Source: Mycolicibacterium bacteremicum | GTDB lineage: Bacteria; Actinomycetota; Actinomycetes; Mycobacteriales; Mycobacteriaceae | Length of the DNA: 64,000 nucleotides | Direction of reading: 5' to 3' | Assembly: GCF_943913955.1 (NCBI RefSeq) | Contig: NZ_CALUAE010000017.1 | Location: 26,598 to 90,597, forward strand | Part shown: positions 1 through 8,375 of the stretch, piece by piece | Layout of the letters: each line of letters opens with the position of its first letter | Position numbering within the stretch: position 1 is the stretch's first letter | Notes under the pieces: model-generated | Told to the model about the DNA's origin: nothing | The model's database searches: none | Seen by the model: the letters and a program-made list of their open reading frames with translations, nothing else | Program-made: the position numbers and the translations under genes

Positions 1-315
1 GAGGAGTTCGCAGAGCGCCACGCCGGCGACGATGCGCTTCTTCTCACCACCTCGTTGGACGATCTCATCGATACCGTCACAGATCGCTATGCGCGCGATC
101 ACGGAGTTCTCCCCCATCGTGACGATGCGACCCTGCTTCTCGAAGCGGCGCGACGAGACGCAATCGACGAACTGGAGCTCCGCTTCGTGGCTGACCTACC
201 TGCCGAGATCGCCGCGTTGACAGCCCACGGTGTTGGAAGGGCAAATGGCTCTCTGACGGCGTGCGGGCCGGCCCAACGGCGGCAGAGCAGCACACTGCGC
301 CTAAGCCGTCCTTAG
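1..315 (+). CDS. C-terminal fragment of an unknown protein (5' end outside window)
   Basis: An open frame runs from the first base to a TAG at 313-315 (104 codons visible), so the gene starts left of the window. The peptide is acidic and rich in Leu, Ala and Asp in its first 70 residues, which looks like real coding sequence. The last 25 residues are Ser/Arg/Gln-rich and look less natural, so the true end could differ through a frameshift. I recognise no family. It lies 218 bp before the three-gene operon on the same strand. Confidence 0.35.
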   Translation, partial: EEFAERHAGDDALLLTTSLDDLIDTVTDRYARDHGVLPHRDDATLLLEAARRDAIDELELRFVADLPAEIAALTAHGVGRANGSLTACGPAQRRQSSTLRLSRP

Positions 316-533
316 GTAGGTTCCGTTTTGCGGCGGCACCATCCGCTTCGAAATGGCCTTTCGCACTCCCGTGTCGACAGACGAGATGCGATCGAGCGGC
401 GCATAGATCCCTTGAAGCCGCGTTCGCTATTTCCGGACCGGGGGCCGCTGCCTCTCCTGCTCCTCATCTCTGACGATAGCGCCTACACTTGTCGGTAGGT
501 GCATCTAAGGTGCATCTCTATGGACAGGACAGT

Positions 534-1370
534 ATGACCATCGATCCACACACACTTCGCCCAGCTGAGGACGTTCCATTGGGGGGGCTGCCCTCGGCCG
601 ATCCGACCCTGCTCGGAAACGCTCCCCTCGAAGTCGCAGTGATCGAGATCCGGTATACCGCCCGTACCGACGAGATCACACCGGAGGTCGCCGCTGCTTT
701 CCGGGACGACCTTGTGGAGAACACGGGGGTGGACTTCCCGAGCATTCAACCCACCGTCCAACAGCAGATGAGGATCGACTTCGGGGCCAACGGCGTTTCC
801 CAGGTGGCAGCGGAGTCCAGTGGGTGGCAAATTGCTTCCGCGGACGGAGCACACGTCACGCTCATGCCCGACATCCTGATCATGCAGGTCAACCGCTACG
901 AGCGGTGGCGTACCAGCATGAAGGCTCCGCTAACCGTTCTGGTCGAATCTCTCGGACGGTTAGTCAAGCCATCGTTGGTGCACCGCATCGGTCTGCGGTA
1001 CGTCGACCGCTTCCATGACAGTGGGTTCAACTCTGCAGAGGCTTGGCGTGGCCGGATCGACGACACCCTTCTGGGCCCTGTGCTTAACCCAGTGTTCGGC
1101 GGCAGTGTTCGAGGTGCTCAACAGCAGGTGGAGATCCGGCTTGATGATCATCACGGCGCGTTGCTGCGGCATGGACCAGTTCGCGATGATTCGGGCAAGT
1201 GCGTGCAGTATCTACTCGATACGGACGTGTTCCGCCACTCCTCATTCACGTTCGACGTGCGAGAGGTCGTCATCTCAGCGGAGCGGCTGAACCGCACTTC
1301 GTTGTCACTTTTTCAGGCGTCGGTTACCGATACCTACCTGAAAGAGCTTCGAGAAGGGAGCGCGAAATGA
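534..1370 (+). CDS. TIGR04255-like protein, first gene of a three-gene operon
   Basis: A 278-residue soluble protein resembling the sporadically distributed TIGR04255 family, whose function is not established. The typical N-terminal NAPLEVAVIEIRY block lies near residues 29-41 and a VHRIGLRYVDRF block near the middle; both are family-like strands. I chose ATG 534; an upstream in-frame start at 489 would add 15 residues of poor quality. There is no signal peptide or membrane segment. The stop overlaps the ATG of the next gene (ATGA, 1367-1370), so the two are translationally coupled. The scattered distribution of the family and the unknown partners suggest an accessory role. Family assignment is from remembered motifs, not a search. 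Confidence 0.72.
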   Translation: MTIDPHTLRPAEDVPLGGLPSADPTLLGNAPLEVAVIEIRYTARTDEITPEVAAAFRDDLVENTGVDFPSIQPTVQQQMRIDFGANGVSQVAAESSGWQIASADGAHVTLMPDILIMQVNRYERWRTSMKAPLTVLVESLGRLVKPSLVHRIGLRYVDRFHDSGFNSAEAWRGRIDDTLLGPVLNPVFGGSVRGAQQQVEIRLDDHHGALLRHGPVRDDSGKCVQYLLDTDVFRHSSFTFDVREVVISAERLNRTSLSLFQASVTDTYLKELREGSAK

Positions 1371-2119
1371 CGATCATGGAGCAGCAGCCGACCGGCTCCC
1401 GCGTGCTCCGGTCACCTTCCTGGGCCCGAGCACAAAAGGGCCTGTACCCGGCCCCTTGCGAGGACGGACTCTGGTCCAGCACGTTCGTGGAGATGAGTTC
1501 ATCGCCGGGGTTGCGGGATGTCGTCGCGCATTTCTCTGGAGCCCTCGACCCGTGCGGATGGGATCAGGTTCGCGTCGAAGTTTTCAAGAGTCTCGACGGG
1601 CAGATGAACCTTCCGGGCTCGGCGCTGTGGTTGACGATGCCGTATACATTCATCGATACGGTGCTGTCCGACGAGCAACAGGTCGACGAGACGGTCGATG
1701 TTCTTGATGCCTTCGAACGAATCCGAGCCGAACTGGGCCTAACGCAGAAGGAGATGTTCAAGGCCACCGGCATCAACAAGCGCACGTTCCACTCGTGGGC
1801 GGCAAAGCCCCCCGCCAGCCGGCCCCGTGTAGCCAGCTTGGGTGGACTGTGGGAGTTGGCGGACGCCGTCGACGACCTCCGCAGCACACTGGACCAGCCG
1901 ATGAACAGGTGGCTGCGTGCCGACAAGAAGCGAGCCTCCGCACTACTCGACGGCCGGTTCGACGACCTCGTTGACCTGGCTGTGGATCGGACGCCGTTCC
2001 CTCGGCGAGAGATCGGCACTTCGGTATACGAGGGGATCGCCGAACACGTCGAGACACCGATCATTCGAACCGGTGGTCCGGTGGTGACCGAGAACGTCGA
2101 GGACGGATTCGCCCGGTGA
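1367..2119 (+). CDS. Helix-turn-helix protein, second gene of the operon
   Basis: A 250-residue protein starting at ATG 1367 inside the previous stop codon. Residues 1-100 have no recognised domain. Residues about 115-147 form a clear helix-turn-helix (IRAELGLTQKEMFKATG then NKRTFHSW) of the XRE type. Residues about 178-206 (WLRADKKRASALLDGRFDDL) weakly recall the C-terminal segment of Xre/ParS/MbcA-type antitoxins, where a WL..P...L.G..P pattern occurs; this likeness is only suggestive. It could be an autoregulator or an antitoxin-like subunit. Its stop overlaps the next start (GTGA, 2116-2119), so the three products are probably made in fixed proportion. Confidence 0.72.
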   Translation: MTIMEQQPTGSRVLRSPSWARAQKGLYPAPCEDGLWSSTFVEMSSSPGLRDVVAHFSGALDPCGWDQVRVEVFKSLDGQMNLPGSALWLTMPYTFIDTVLSDEQQVDETVDVLDAFERIRAELGLTQKEMFKATGINKRTFHSWAAKPPASRPRVASLGGLWELADAVDDLRSTLDQPMNRWLRADKKRASALLDGRFDDLVDLAVDRTPFPRREIGTSVYEGIAEHVETPIIRTGGPVVTENVEDGFAR

Positions 2120-2997
2120 CTATTGATCGACTCCTGCCGGAGCGATGGCCCCCGCACACGCTTCTCGCTCTGGAGCGGTGGCGGCAAGGGCATCTTCTCC
2201 CGATGGATCGCGGCGCATGGATCGTCCCAGCGTGGGTAGACGACCCTGTAACCGGAGAACCCGCTGCCGATGGAGCGTTGGGTGAGGTGCGTGCTCGGTC
2301 AGCACCATTGAGTGACAGCGGGTATGCCGCGGTGGTGTCACAGACCTGCGACATTGCGGGCGGTCCCGGGATGCGGCATCCGCTGGTGCAGGCATGCCCG
2401 GTACGCGACATCTCAGTCTTTTCGACGGAGAAGGTCCAGCAGATCAAAGACCATCAGCTCTCCGACTACGTCTGGCTAAGTGAGCCTCCGGTTCCTGGAG
2501 CGGTTTGGGCCGTGGACCTGCGCGCGATCGTTCCGGTCAGCAAGGGTTTGCTCGCTGCGCAGGAACCGGTCGTGGGGTTCGCCTCGATTGAGGACGAGCT
2601 CATTCTCGGACAGCGCCTTGCCAGCAAACTTGGCCGGCCTGCTGTGCACGATGCGCTTGCCGGTCCGGTATTCGAAGCTCTGCGCAAACTCATTTCGAAG
2701 GCGAAGAAGTCGCAGGACTGGTGCGATGACGTCGAACAGCTTCGTTTGGAGATCGTCGAGGGGACCACACTGTATCCGAAGCGTGTGCGACTACTCGTGC
2801 TGACAGACGTCCGCTTCGGACCGTCGGAGAAGAAACCGCTTCGCGACGAATGGAAGTCCCATCGGAAGTCATTGAACGCCGCCGGGATTACTTGGGAACC
2901 AATCCATTTCCTCACGGTCGACAAATGCCCCGTGCGACTCTATCGCGCGTCGGTACCCATCGAAGCGCCGACTCTCGAGCGCGGACGGTTTGCATAG
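2116..2997 (+). CDS. SQTCD-motif protein of unknown function, third gene of the operon
   Basis: A 293-residue protein starting at GTG 2116, overlapping the preceding stop by four bases. The N-terminal third carries WRQGHLLPM, then RGAWIVPAW, and a VVSQTCDI motif at residues 73-80 followed by HPLVQACPV. Such SQ.CD blocks occur in many uncharacterised bacterial proteins with Cys and Asp in fixed spacing; no catalytic role is established that I know of. The C-terminal third is rich in Lys and Arg (KKSQDW, SEKKPLRDEWKSHRKS), compatible with nucleic-acid contact. There is no signal peptide or membrane helix. The strict operon suggests that the three proteins act together. Confidence 0.7.
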   Translation: MTIDRLLPERWPPHTLLALERWRQGHLLPMDRGAWIVPAWVDDPVTGEPAADGALGEVRARSAPLSDSGYAAVVSQTCDIAGGPGMRHPLVQACPVRDISVFSTEKVQQIKDHQLSDYVWLSEPPVPGAVWAVDLRAIVPVSKGLLAAQEPVVGFASIEDELILGQRLASKLGRPAVHDALAGPVFEALRKLISKAKKSQDWCDDVEQLRLEIVEGTTLYPKRVRLLVLTDVRFGPSEKKPLRDEWKSHRKSLNAAGITWEPIHFLTVDKCPVRLYRASVPIEAPTLERGRFA

Positions 2998-3305
2998 ACC
3001 CACTCGGGGTGTCCGCCTCACCAATCGCACAGCTGATTTCGGACAGGGTGGCCCCACGTACCTATCGAAGCACGCCGCGGTCCGCTCCCGGCCGGATCGC
3101 GGAGTCAGAAGGCAGGTTACGAGCGACTGCGCTCACTGGCGACGGATCCGCCCTAGGGCGCTCGGCAACGCCGATGCCGATGTTGCGCAGGACGCACATC
3201 GATTGCCTGGCGGGTTATCTGCCACGTGACCCAGGTTACGCAGCGCGCATCACGCGGGCACAACGGGCGTTGACGACCAGATGATCGATACGGTTGCTGA
3301 GCCGT
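2998..3305. other. Intergenic region, no gene seen
   Basis: 308 bp between two convergent genes. Short open frames are present on both strands but none has a convincing start or composition. I see no strong hairpin terminator. Confidence 0.5.
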
Positions 3306-4103
3306 TCAGGCGCGATACGGATAAACAGCTTTGGCGAGATCACGCGCCGCCGTCAGAGTCGCTCGGTCGAGGTCCTTGTGCCGTGCCCGTTCCGTGAGCC
3401 TCGCTAGCAGCGTGCACAGCGCCCGCTCGTCCCGGGAGGCAATGTCTGCGGCGTCGAGCGCGCTGACAGGGACAGGAGCCGGTGAATCTTCAGGCGTCAG
3501 GGCGAGGTCGGTCGCGGAACCGGCCCTCGGCACCTCGACGACGCGGATCGGCGTTCCGTGGCGCTCGGCAGCCATGCGTGCAGCAGATGAGTCGCGCCGA
3601 CACGTGTCCGAGCAGTAGAGCCGGCAGCGTCCGCGACGTGGCCTGTCTTCAGGATCCATCATCAACACATCGCATCGCACGCACCGCGGCCACTCCGTGT
3701 CCACACGAGCGTCGCGCCATGCATCAGCGCGCGCAGCCGGTTGCTTCTTAACGGCTTTCGCCGCCTTGCTGCGCAGCAGCGCGCGTATCTCTCTGACATC
3801 AACACCGACCAGCTCGGCGATAGCCGCCAACGTCGCGCCACGTTCCCGCATGTCCTTGATCGATGCACAGGCTTCCGCGTAATAGCGGCTGCGCCTGCGC
3901 TGCGCCTCCGCCTCCGCTTGCTGGCGAGACTGCGCGACGCGACGGGCCTGCCATTCGTCCACATCCTGCAGGCGTCCGATCAACGCCCGAACGGCGGTCG
4001 CGTCATCGGCGTTGGCACGGTCCTGCTGCGCTCGCACTTCGTTCGCTCGGCGTTGCGCCTCGACGGCGCGACGACGCGCCTCCAGTTTCGACACAGCAGT
4101 CAT
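3306..4103 (-). CDS. Coiled-coil / zinc-finger hypothetical protein
   Basis: A 265-residue basic protein. Residues about 5-80 are rich in Arg, Ala, Gln and Glu with heptad-like spacing and probably form a long coiled coil. Residues about 88-112 (GATLAAIAELVGVDVREIRA) look like a helix-turn-helix. Five cysteines at about 141, 144, 160, 164 and 168 (CVRC...CRLYCSDTC) form a treble-clef or zinc-ribbon-like knuckle. The C-terminal 70 residues are Ala/Asp/Arg-rich. Together this suggests a DNA- or RNA-binding protein. I do not recognise the family; similar Cys-containing coiled-coil proteins occur on actinobacterial mobile elements, but that is only an analogy. It appears to be a single-gene unit, convergent with the operon to its left. 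Confidence 0.6.
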   Translation of the reverse strand: MTAVSKLEARRRAVEAQRRANEVRAQQDRANADDATAVRALIGRLQDVDEWQARRVAQSRQQAEAEAQRRRSRYYAEACASIKDMRERGATLAAIAELVGVDVREIRALLRSKAAKAVKKQPAARADAWRDARVDTEWPRCVRCDVLMMDPEDRPRRGRCRLYCSDTCRRDSSAARMAAERHGTPIRVVEVPRAGSATDLALTPEDSPAPVPVSALDAADIASRDERALCTLLARLTERARHKDLDRATLTAARDLAKAVYPYRA

Positions 4104-4588
4104 GTCGACAACCTACGAAGCAACACGAGGTTTCGTCCACGACCACAGCCACATTCGTCTCAGTTCCGCGCGTCGCTCAGCGTCACTTCCGATGGCGCGC
4201 CCCGGCCGCTGTCGTCACTGCCGAGTAACCCGCCCCGCTTGCCACCAAGCCATCCCTGCCAGCCAGTTCCTCCAATTCCGACACACCTCTTGCACTCTGG
4301 GGCCAGCACGATCACTTTTCGTCGGACGATAAACACGCATCGATCCGCAATGCCATTGACGAAAGTGCTACGGGGTCTCAACGCGAGCAACCGCACTGCG
4401 AACGCTGAGGCGGTTCACGTCGCCTGGCCCGACATAGTCGTCGTGGGCATGCCTGCGATCTGCGTGCACGGCCCCTAGCGAGTGACGGCGAACATTTCGC
4501 CGGTGCCATCGCCGACGTGACTGGAGTGCAGAGGAAAGTTCGAAGACCAGCCAGACTGGGCGCAGTGAAACTCGTTGCCGCTAGAGGG
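4104..4588. other. Intergenic region, no gene seen
   Basis: 485 bp between the zinc-finger gene and the first TetR gene. Only short frames with implausible Arg/Ser/Pro-rich products are present. No repeat or RNA structure stands out. Confidence 0.5.
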
Positions 4589-5275
4589 CTATGCGAGCGG
4601 TCGCCCTGCATGCAGACTGGCGGCCTTCACGCGCTTGGTCTCGCCATCGTCGCTCTTGCAGTGGGCGGCGAGAAAGCCATCGACGAGGTTCTCGCAGTCG
4701 TCGTGAGTGATGCCGCGAATCCCGGTCATCCGGGCAAACGCCAGTGGGCCGACCAGTTGGCACAGCGCCAGTTCTCGGTCGAAGTTCTCCAACTCGGCTT
4801 GCGCCGTCGGGCTAGAGAGTATGGCGTCGAACGGTTGCCGGTACTGGTCGACGACTCGGGCCCGCAACGCGCCGGATGTGTGTCGATCATCGGCTTCGTT
4901 CGTCGGGCCGGTGGGACCAAGGGACAGCCATGCCAGCGTCGTGACATGCAGTGGCGCGTCGTTGAAAAGAGCGGCTTGGCGGCTTAGCAATTCGATCAAC
5001 TGGTCACGCAGAGGGCCGCTGGTCGGTACCGGAGTCGCCACCTGGGGAAGCAAGCGTTCGAACGTGGCTGCGAGCAGGTGCGACGAACTTTGGAAATGGC
5101 GGTAAAGCGTGGTTCTGGCCACTTTGGACGCTTTGGTGACGGCATCGATCGTGACGGCTTCCACGCCGCCAGTGCTCAGAAGGGTCGCGGCTGCATCCAG
5201 CAGTCGATTTCGAGACCGGATTCGCCGCGGGTCCACGTCATCGTCAGGGACCGGCGCTGGCTGACTGTCGCTCAC
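4589..5275 (-). CDS. TetR-family transcriptional regulator
   Basis: A 228-residue TetR-type repressor. The N-terminal DNA-binding domain spans about residues 17-65, with RNRLLDAAATLLSTGG and the diagnostic recognition segment VARTTLYRHFQSSSHLLAA. The rest is the variable helical ligand-binding domain. It is divergent from the thioesterase gene at 5371, and the 95-bp spacer holds a candidate operator at 5330-5346 (TGGTAC-N5-GTATCG). The 17-bp form of this site recurs at 6558 and 59704, so this protein or the KstR-like protein at 5886 may control all three places. The ligand is unknown; the neighbours suggest an acyl-CoA or lipid. Confidence 0.88.
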   Translation of the reverse strand: MSDSQPAPVPDDDVDPRRIRSRNRLLDAAATLLSTGGVEAVTIDAVTKASKVARTTLYRHFQSSSHLLAATFERLLPQVATPVPTSGPLRDQLIELLSRQAALFNDAPLHVTTLAWLSLGPTGPTNEADDRHTSGALRARVVDQYRQPFDAILSSPTAQAELENFDRELALCQLVGPLAFARMTGIRGITHDDCENLVDGFLAAHCKSDDGETKRVKAASLHAGRPLA

Positions 5276-5329
5276 TCATTCACCTCGGCGGTCGATTTCA
5301 CGCGATGCTGTCCTGGCAGTCTAGCAGTG

Positions 5330-5346
5330 TGGTACTAACGGTATCG
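5330..5346. promoter_or_regulatory. Candidate TetR operator (imperfect 17-bp dyad)
   Basis: TGGTACTAACGGTATCG matches CGATAC-N5-GTATCG at 4 of 6 left-arm and all 6 right-arm positions. It lies between the divergent TetR (ends 5275) and thioesterase (starts 5371) genes. A second CGATA half site follows at 5356-5360. Confidence 0.5.
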
Positions 5347-5370
5347 AAGCGAAACCGATAGTATTGGAGC

Positions 5371-5889
5371 GTGATTGTGCCGGAAAGCGCGTCGCTGCCG
5401 AAGCGGTTACCTTCGCACACGACAACGTGCATGGGTTGCGGCCCCGACAATCCCCACGGACTGCAGTTGGTGGTGCACCGCCGCGGCGACGCGGTGTACT
5501 CCGACGTGATTTTCGACGAGCGCCACATCGGGGCTCCTGGGCTGGCCCATGGCGGAGCAGTTGCGGCGGCGTGCGATGACGTCTTGGGATTCACATTGTG
5601 GATCGCCGGCACACCAGCGGTGACTCGCAGCCTGACAGTGGAGTATCTGCGGCCGGTACCTCTGCATCAACCCCACAGGATCACCGCCCACATCCGGTGC
5701 CGCGAAGGACGGGCTCTGCACGTCATGGCGACGGGCACTGATTCCGATGGGGCCAACCGCTTCACCGCCACTGCGGTATTTGTCGCGGTCAGCCAGGATC
5801 ACTTCGCTGCGCACGGCGACGTCAGTGCTTTTGGCGGCCTTCTCGAACAGTTCTCACGTCACGGCGGCCTCGACGACGGGCGACCATGA
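5371..5889 (+). CDS. PaaI-like hotdog-fold acyl-CoA thioesterase
   Basis: A 172-residue hotdog thioesterase that would hydrolyse an acyl-CoA to free acid and CoA in the cytoplasm. The N-terminal CMGCGPDNPHGLQL block (Cys20 and Cys23) is typical of the mycobacterial subgroup, and GLAHGGAVAAACDD near residues 55-70 is the hotdog active-site helix. The start is GTG 5371. The stop overlaps the next ATG by four bases (5886-5889), coupling it to the KstR-like regulator. It resembles the thioesterase at 8376-8930, which carries the same CxGCGxDNPHG block. The acyl substrate cannot be predicted. Confidence 0.85.
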   Translation: MIVPESASLPKRLPSHTTTCMGCGPDNPHGLQLVVHRRGDAVYSDVIFDERHIGAPGLAHGGAVAAACDDVLGFTLWIAGTPAVTRSLTVEYLRPVPLHQPHRITAHIRCREGRALHVMATGTDSDGANRFTATAVFVAVSQDHFAAHGDVSAFGGLLEQFSRHGGLDDGRP

Positions 5890-6557
5890 CGCTCCCCCTT
5901 TCTCGCAGCCATGGCAAAACCCGACCGCTGGAGGCAAAATCAGCCGGCGGCCGGACGCGGACCGCTGTAGCGCCCGCCTCGCATTCATCCACCCAGCGCC
6001 GGGAAGCGATTCTGGACGCGGCCCTGCTCGTGGCCACGTCAGGTGGCTATGAGGCGGTTCAGATGCGGTCGGTCGCCGAGCGGGCCGGTATCGCCGTCGG
6101 CACGCTCTACCGCCACTTCCCGGCGAAGACCAACTTGTTGGTGGCGGCGCTATCGCGCGAGTTTCGCCGACTCGACTCGGCTGACGACTGGGCTAGCGGT
6201 GACGGCACGCCATTGGAACGGCTCGAACGTCTCACCACACACCTACATGACCGCTGGCAGCGCGATCCCTGGCTGACATCAGCCATGACACGAGCGTTCG
6301 CCGTTGCAGACACCCGGGCAGCCGCAGAACTAGACTGCGCCGCCGCCGAAATTCAGACCCTGCTGGCCCGCACGCTCAGGGGCGGCGAACCGACTCCAGC
6401 CGATTTACACATCGCCGCGATCATCTCCGACGTGTGGCTGGCCAACCTCGTGGCCTTTTGTGGCCACCGAGCGTCGGCCGCCGATACTCGCGAACGCATC
6501 GACCTGGCCACTCGGCGCGTGGTGACCAGCCGCGCACGACCCGCGGAAACCGCATAA
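5886..6557 (+). CDS. TetR-family regulator, KstR-like
   Basis: A 223-residue TetR regulator with a disordered Ser/Arg-rich N-terminal tail of about 35 residues. The DNA-binding domain follows (REAILDAALLVATSGG, YEAVQMRSVAERAG, VGTLYRHFPAKTNLL). The segments GGYEAVQMR and ISDVWLANLVAF closely resemble the cholesterol-catabolism repressor KstR as I remember it, so the ligand may be a sterol- or lipid-derived CoA thioester. The ATG at 5886 lies in the stop of the thioesterase gene. A perfect CGATACT/AGTATCG dyad lies immediately downstream at 6558-6574. I would not call it KstR itself, because no sterol genes adjoin it. Confidence 0.88.
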   Translation: MTLPLSRSHGKTRPLEAKSAGGRTRTAVAPASHSSTQRREAILDAALLVATSGGYEAVQMRSVAERAGIAVGTLYRHFPAKTNLLVAALSREFRRLDSADDWASGDGTPLERLERLTTHLHDRWQRDPWLTSAMTRAFAVADTRAAAELDCAAAEIQTLLARTLRGGEPTPADLHIAAIISDVWLANLVAFCGHRASAADTRERIDLATRRVVTSRARPAETA

Positions 6558-6574
6558 CGATACTAGTAGTATCG
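6558..6574. promoter_or_regulatory. Perfect 17-bp operator dyad CGATACT-AGT-AGTATCG
   Basis: Seven-base perfect arms separated by three bases, between the KstR-like gene and the DUF6188-like gene, 58 bp before the ATG of the latter. The same geometry (CGATAC-N5-GTATCG) is found at 59704-59720 ahead of mmpL and, in weaker form, at 5330-5346. Confidence 0.6.
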
Positions 6575-6632
6575 CAGCGCTACCTGAAGTACCCTTAGGG
6601 CGAGGCTCGATGACGCGGCGAAGGAGAGTGCC

Positions 6633-7097
6633 ATGTATACCCAATGGATCGAAAATTGTGTCGTGCAACGCGTCTCCGTGCGCGACGGCCTGGTCCTGGA
6701 CCTGGACGACTACAACGAGATTGTCATCTCGTGCCCCTTGCTGCTGACACTGCCTGCGGTCGACCCGTATCCCGCAGAAGCGGTACGCATCGATCCACTC
6801 AAGATCGCGACTGACGAACGCCCGTTGTTGAACCTCGCCGGCGCGGTGTGCACTCAGGCCTGGTCCGGCGACGATGGAGGGCTACACCTGAGGTTCTCGC
6901 GTGGACACAGCATCGACGTCGACCCCGATTCCGAGGAAACGGCATGGGAGTTGTACGGCAAGCGCCACGGCTACATGGCATGCCTACCCCGGGGGCGGGT
7001 ACGCGTGGTCCGCCACGACCTCCCCGACAGCGACGACGCCAACATCCTCAACAACGCCGCACAACCGTCGGCGGGGTCGGCGCGACAGACGCACTAA
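6633..7097 (+). CDS. DUF6188-like small conserved protein
   Basis: A 154-residue protein resembling the actinobacterial DUF6188 group. It has an N-terminal IENCVVQRVSVRDGLVLDL strand pair, a DYNEIVISCPLLLTLP segment, and the conserved ending WELYGKRHGYMACLPRG. It is probably a soluble beta-rich protein; function unknown. The ATG at 6633 has an AAGGAG Shine-Dalgarno sequence about seven bases upstream. The dyad at 6558-6574 sits in its promoter region, so it is likely controlled by the neighbouring TetR. The last 20 residues are low-complexity and could vary. Confidence 0.72.
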   Translation: MYTQWIENCVVQRVSVRDGLVLDLDDYNEIVISCPLLLTLPAVDPYPAEAVRIDPLKIATDERPLLNLAGAVCTQAWSGDDGGLHLRFSRGHSIDVDPDSEETAWELYGKRHGYMACLPRGRVRVVRHDLPDSDDANILNNAAQPSAGSARQTH

Positions 7098-7144
7098 ATG
7101 CGACCGCGGACGGGGACGGGTCAACTTCGGCGGCAATGCGTGGA

Positions 7145-8194
7145 TCAGATTGAACGTGGACCGGACTGCCCTGGCGACATCGAGGCGGGCGAGCATTCCC
7201 GAATGATGCTGTCGAGGTTTTGCTGCACGCGCTCGGGAGCGATGCCAACCGATGGTGAATACAGCATGATGTGGTCGAGGACGCCGTCGTAGCGTCTCAG
7301 CTGTTCACGGACCTCGTGTGCCGTCCCCGCGACGCCCATGGTGTCGATCATCTCCTCGGACACCGCGGCGAACATCGCCGGGAAATCGCGCTGGGCGAAT
7401 GCTTCCCGGATGGTTCGGCCTTCGCTGGCGAAGCCGTTCACATCAAGTACCGTCTCGTAGGATTTGACCGAGGAGTAGAACGCAATCTGCTGCGCCAGTT
7501 CGCGCCTGGCGACCTCGGCGTCGTCGTGGATGGCGCACATCACCATGGAAATGATTTCCACGTCATTGGGGTCGCGGCCGGTGTGCGCGGCACCCCTGGC
7601 GATAGCGGGCCGGACGATCTCCTCGACGTAGGTGGTGGTGAACAGGGGATGTCCGGCCAGCCCGTCGGCCACCCGCCCGGCCGCCTCGCACATCCGAGGC
7701 CGGACACCGGCGGTGACGATCGGGATCGGCCGGCTGGAGGGTCCCACGTCGCCGGTCGGCGTGAGATTCATTCTGTAAAAACGACCCTCGTGATGGATCG
7801 GGCCTTCATGCAGGTTCCATATCCGGCGCAGCAGCATCACGAGTTCTTCCATCCGCAGCGCGGGCGCGGAGGTGTCGGGCACGCCGTGCCAGTCGCTCAT
7901 CATCCGCTTGGTGCCGTTGCCGATGCCCAGCACCAGCCGTCCGTTGGAGAGTTCGTCGAGATCACGCGCCTCGGTGGCCAGCACCAGGGGGCTTCGGCCG
8001 ACGCCGTAGAGAATGGAGGAACCGATCCGGCAGTTCTGTGTGCAGTTGGCCATCGCGGCCATGGAGATCGAACCCGACCGGGAGTAGAACTCCGAGGCCC
8101 ATACGGCGTCGAACCCGGCCGCATCGGCGGCGTGTGCGGTCTGGGCCAGTGACTTCAAATCCGCGCCGAGAACCGACAGGCCGTAGGTGCTCAT
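7145..8194 (-). CDS. LLM-class F420-dependent oxidoreductase
   Basis: A 349-residue TIM-barrel protein of the luciferase-like monooxygenase class, the mycobacterial F420-dependent subgroup. MSTYGLSVLGADL begins the barrel. HAADAAGFDAVWASEF, GSSILYGVGRSPLVLA, LSNGRLVLGIGNGTKR and RPIPIVTAGVRPRM are the usual cofactor- and substrate-side loops. I set the start at ATG 8194, preceded by AGGAG; the frame is open further upstream but that part lacks family likeness. It probably transfers hydride between F420 and an unknown lipophilic substrate. The thioesterase at 8376-8930 lies upstream on the same strand and may be co-transcribed. Confidence 0.85.
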   Translation of the reverse strand: MSTYGLSVLGADLKSLAQTAHAADAAGFDAVWASEFYSRSGSISMAAMANCTQNCRIGSSILYGVGRSPLVLATEARDLDELSNGRLVLGIGNGTKRMMSDWHGVPDTSAPALRMEELVMLLRRIWNLHEGPIHHEGRFYRMNLTPTGDVGPSSRPIPIVTAGVRPRMCEAAGRVADGLAGHPLFTTTYVEEIVRPAIARGAAHTGRDPNDVEIISMVMCAIHDDAEVARRELAQQIAFYSSVKSYETVLDVNGFASEGRTIREAFAQRDFPAMFAAVSEEMIDTMGVAGTAHEVREQLRRYDGVLDHIMLYSPSVGIAPERVQQNLDSIIRECSPASMSPGQSGPRSI

Positions 8195-8375
8195 GACCGG
8201 TCTCCTGTGCGCGGGCGCGGGCCGTCGAATACGACGGCGCTGACCCGTGGCCGCCGTCTGGTGGAGGTGATCCTCGGCGACCAGGTACATGAGTGCGTTG
8301 ATGATGTTTGCGTCGAGCGGGGTAAGAGACGTGGAACGCGCGCGGCCAGCCGTGCGCCACCTCCAAGGCTGGTGC

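Noticed and set aside
7271..8152. A 293-codon plus-strand frame opposite the LLM oxidoreductase
   Set aside because: The minus-strand protein shows continuous family motifs; the plus-strand product does not.
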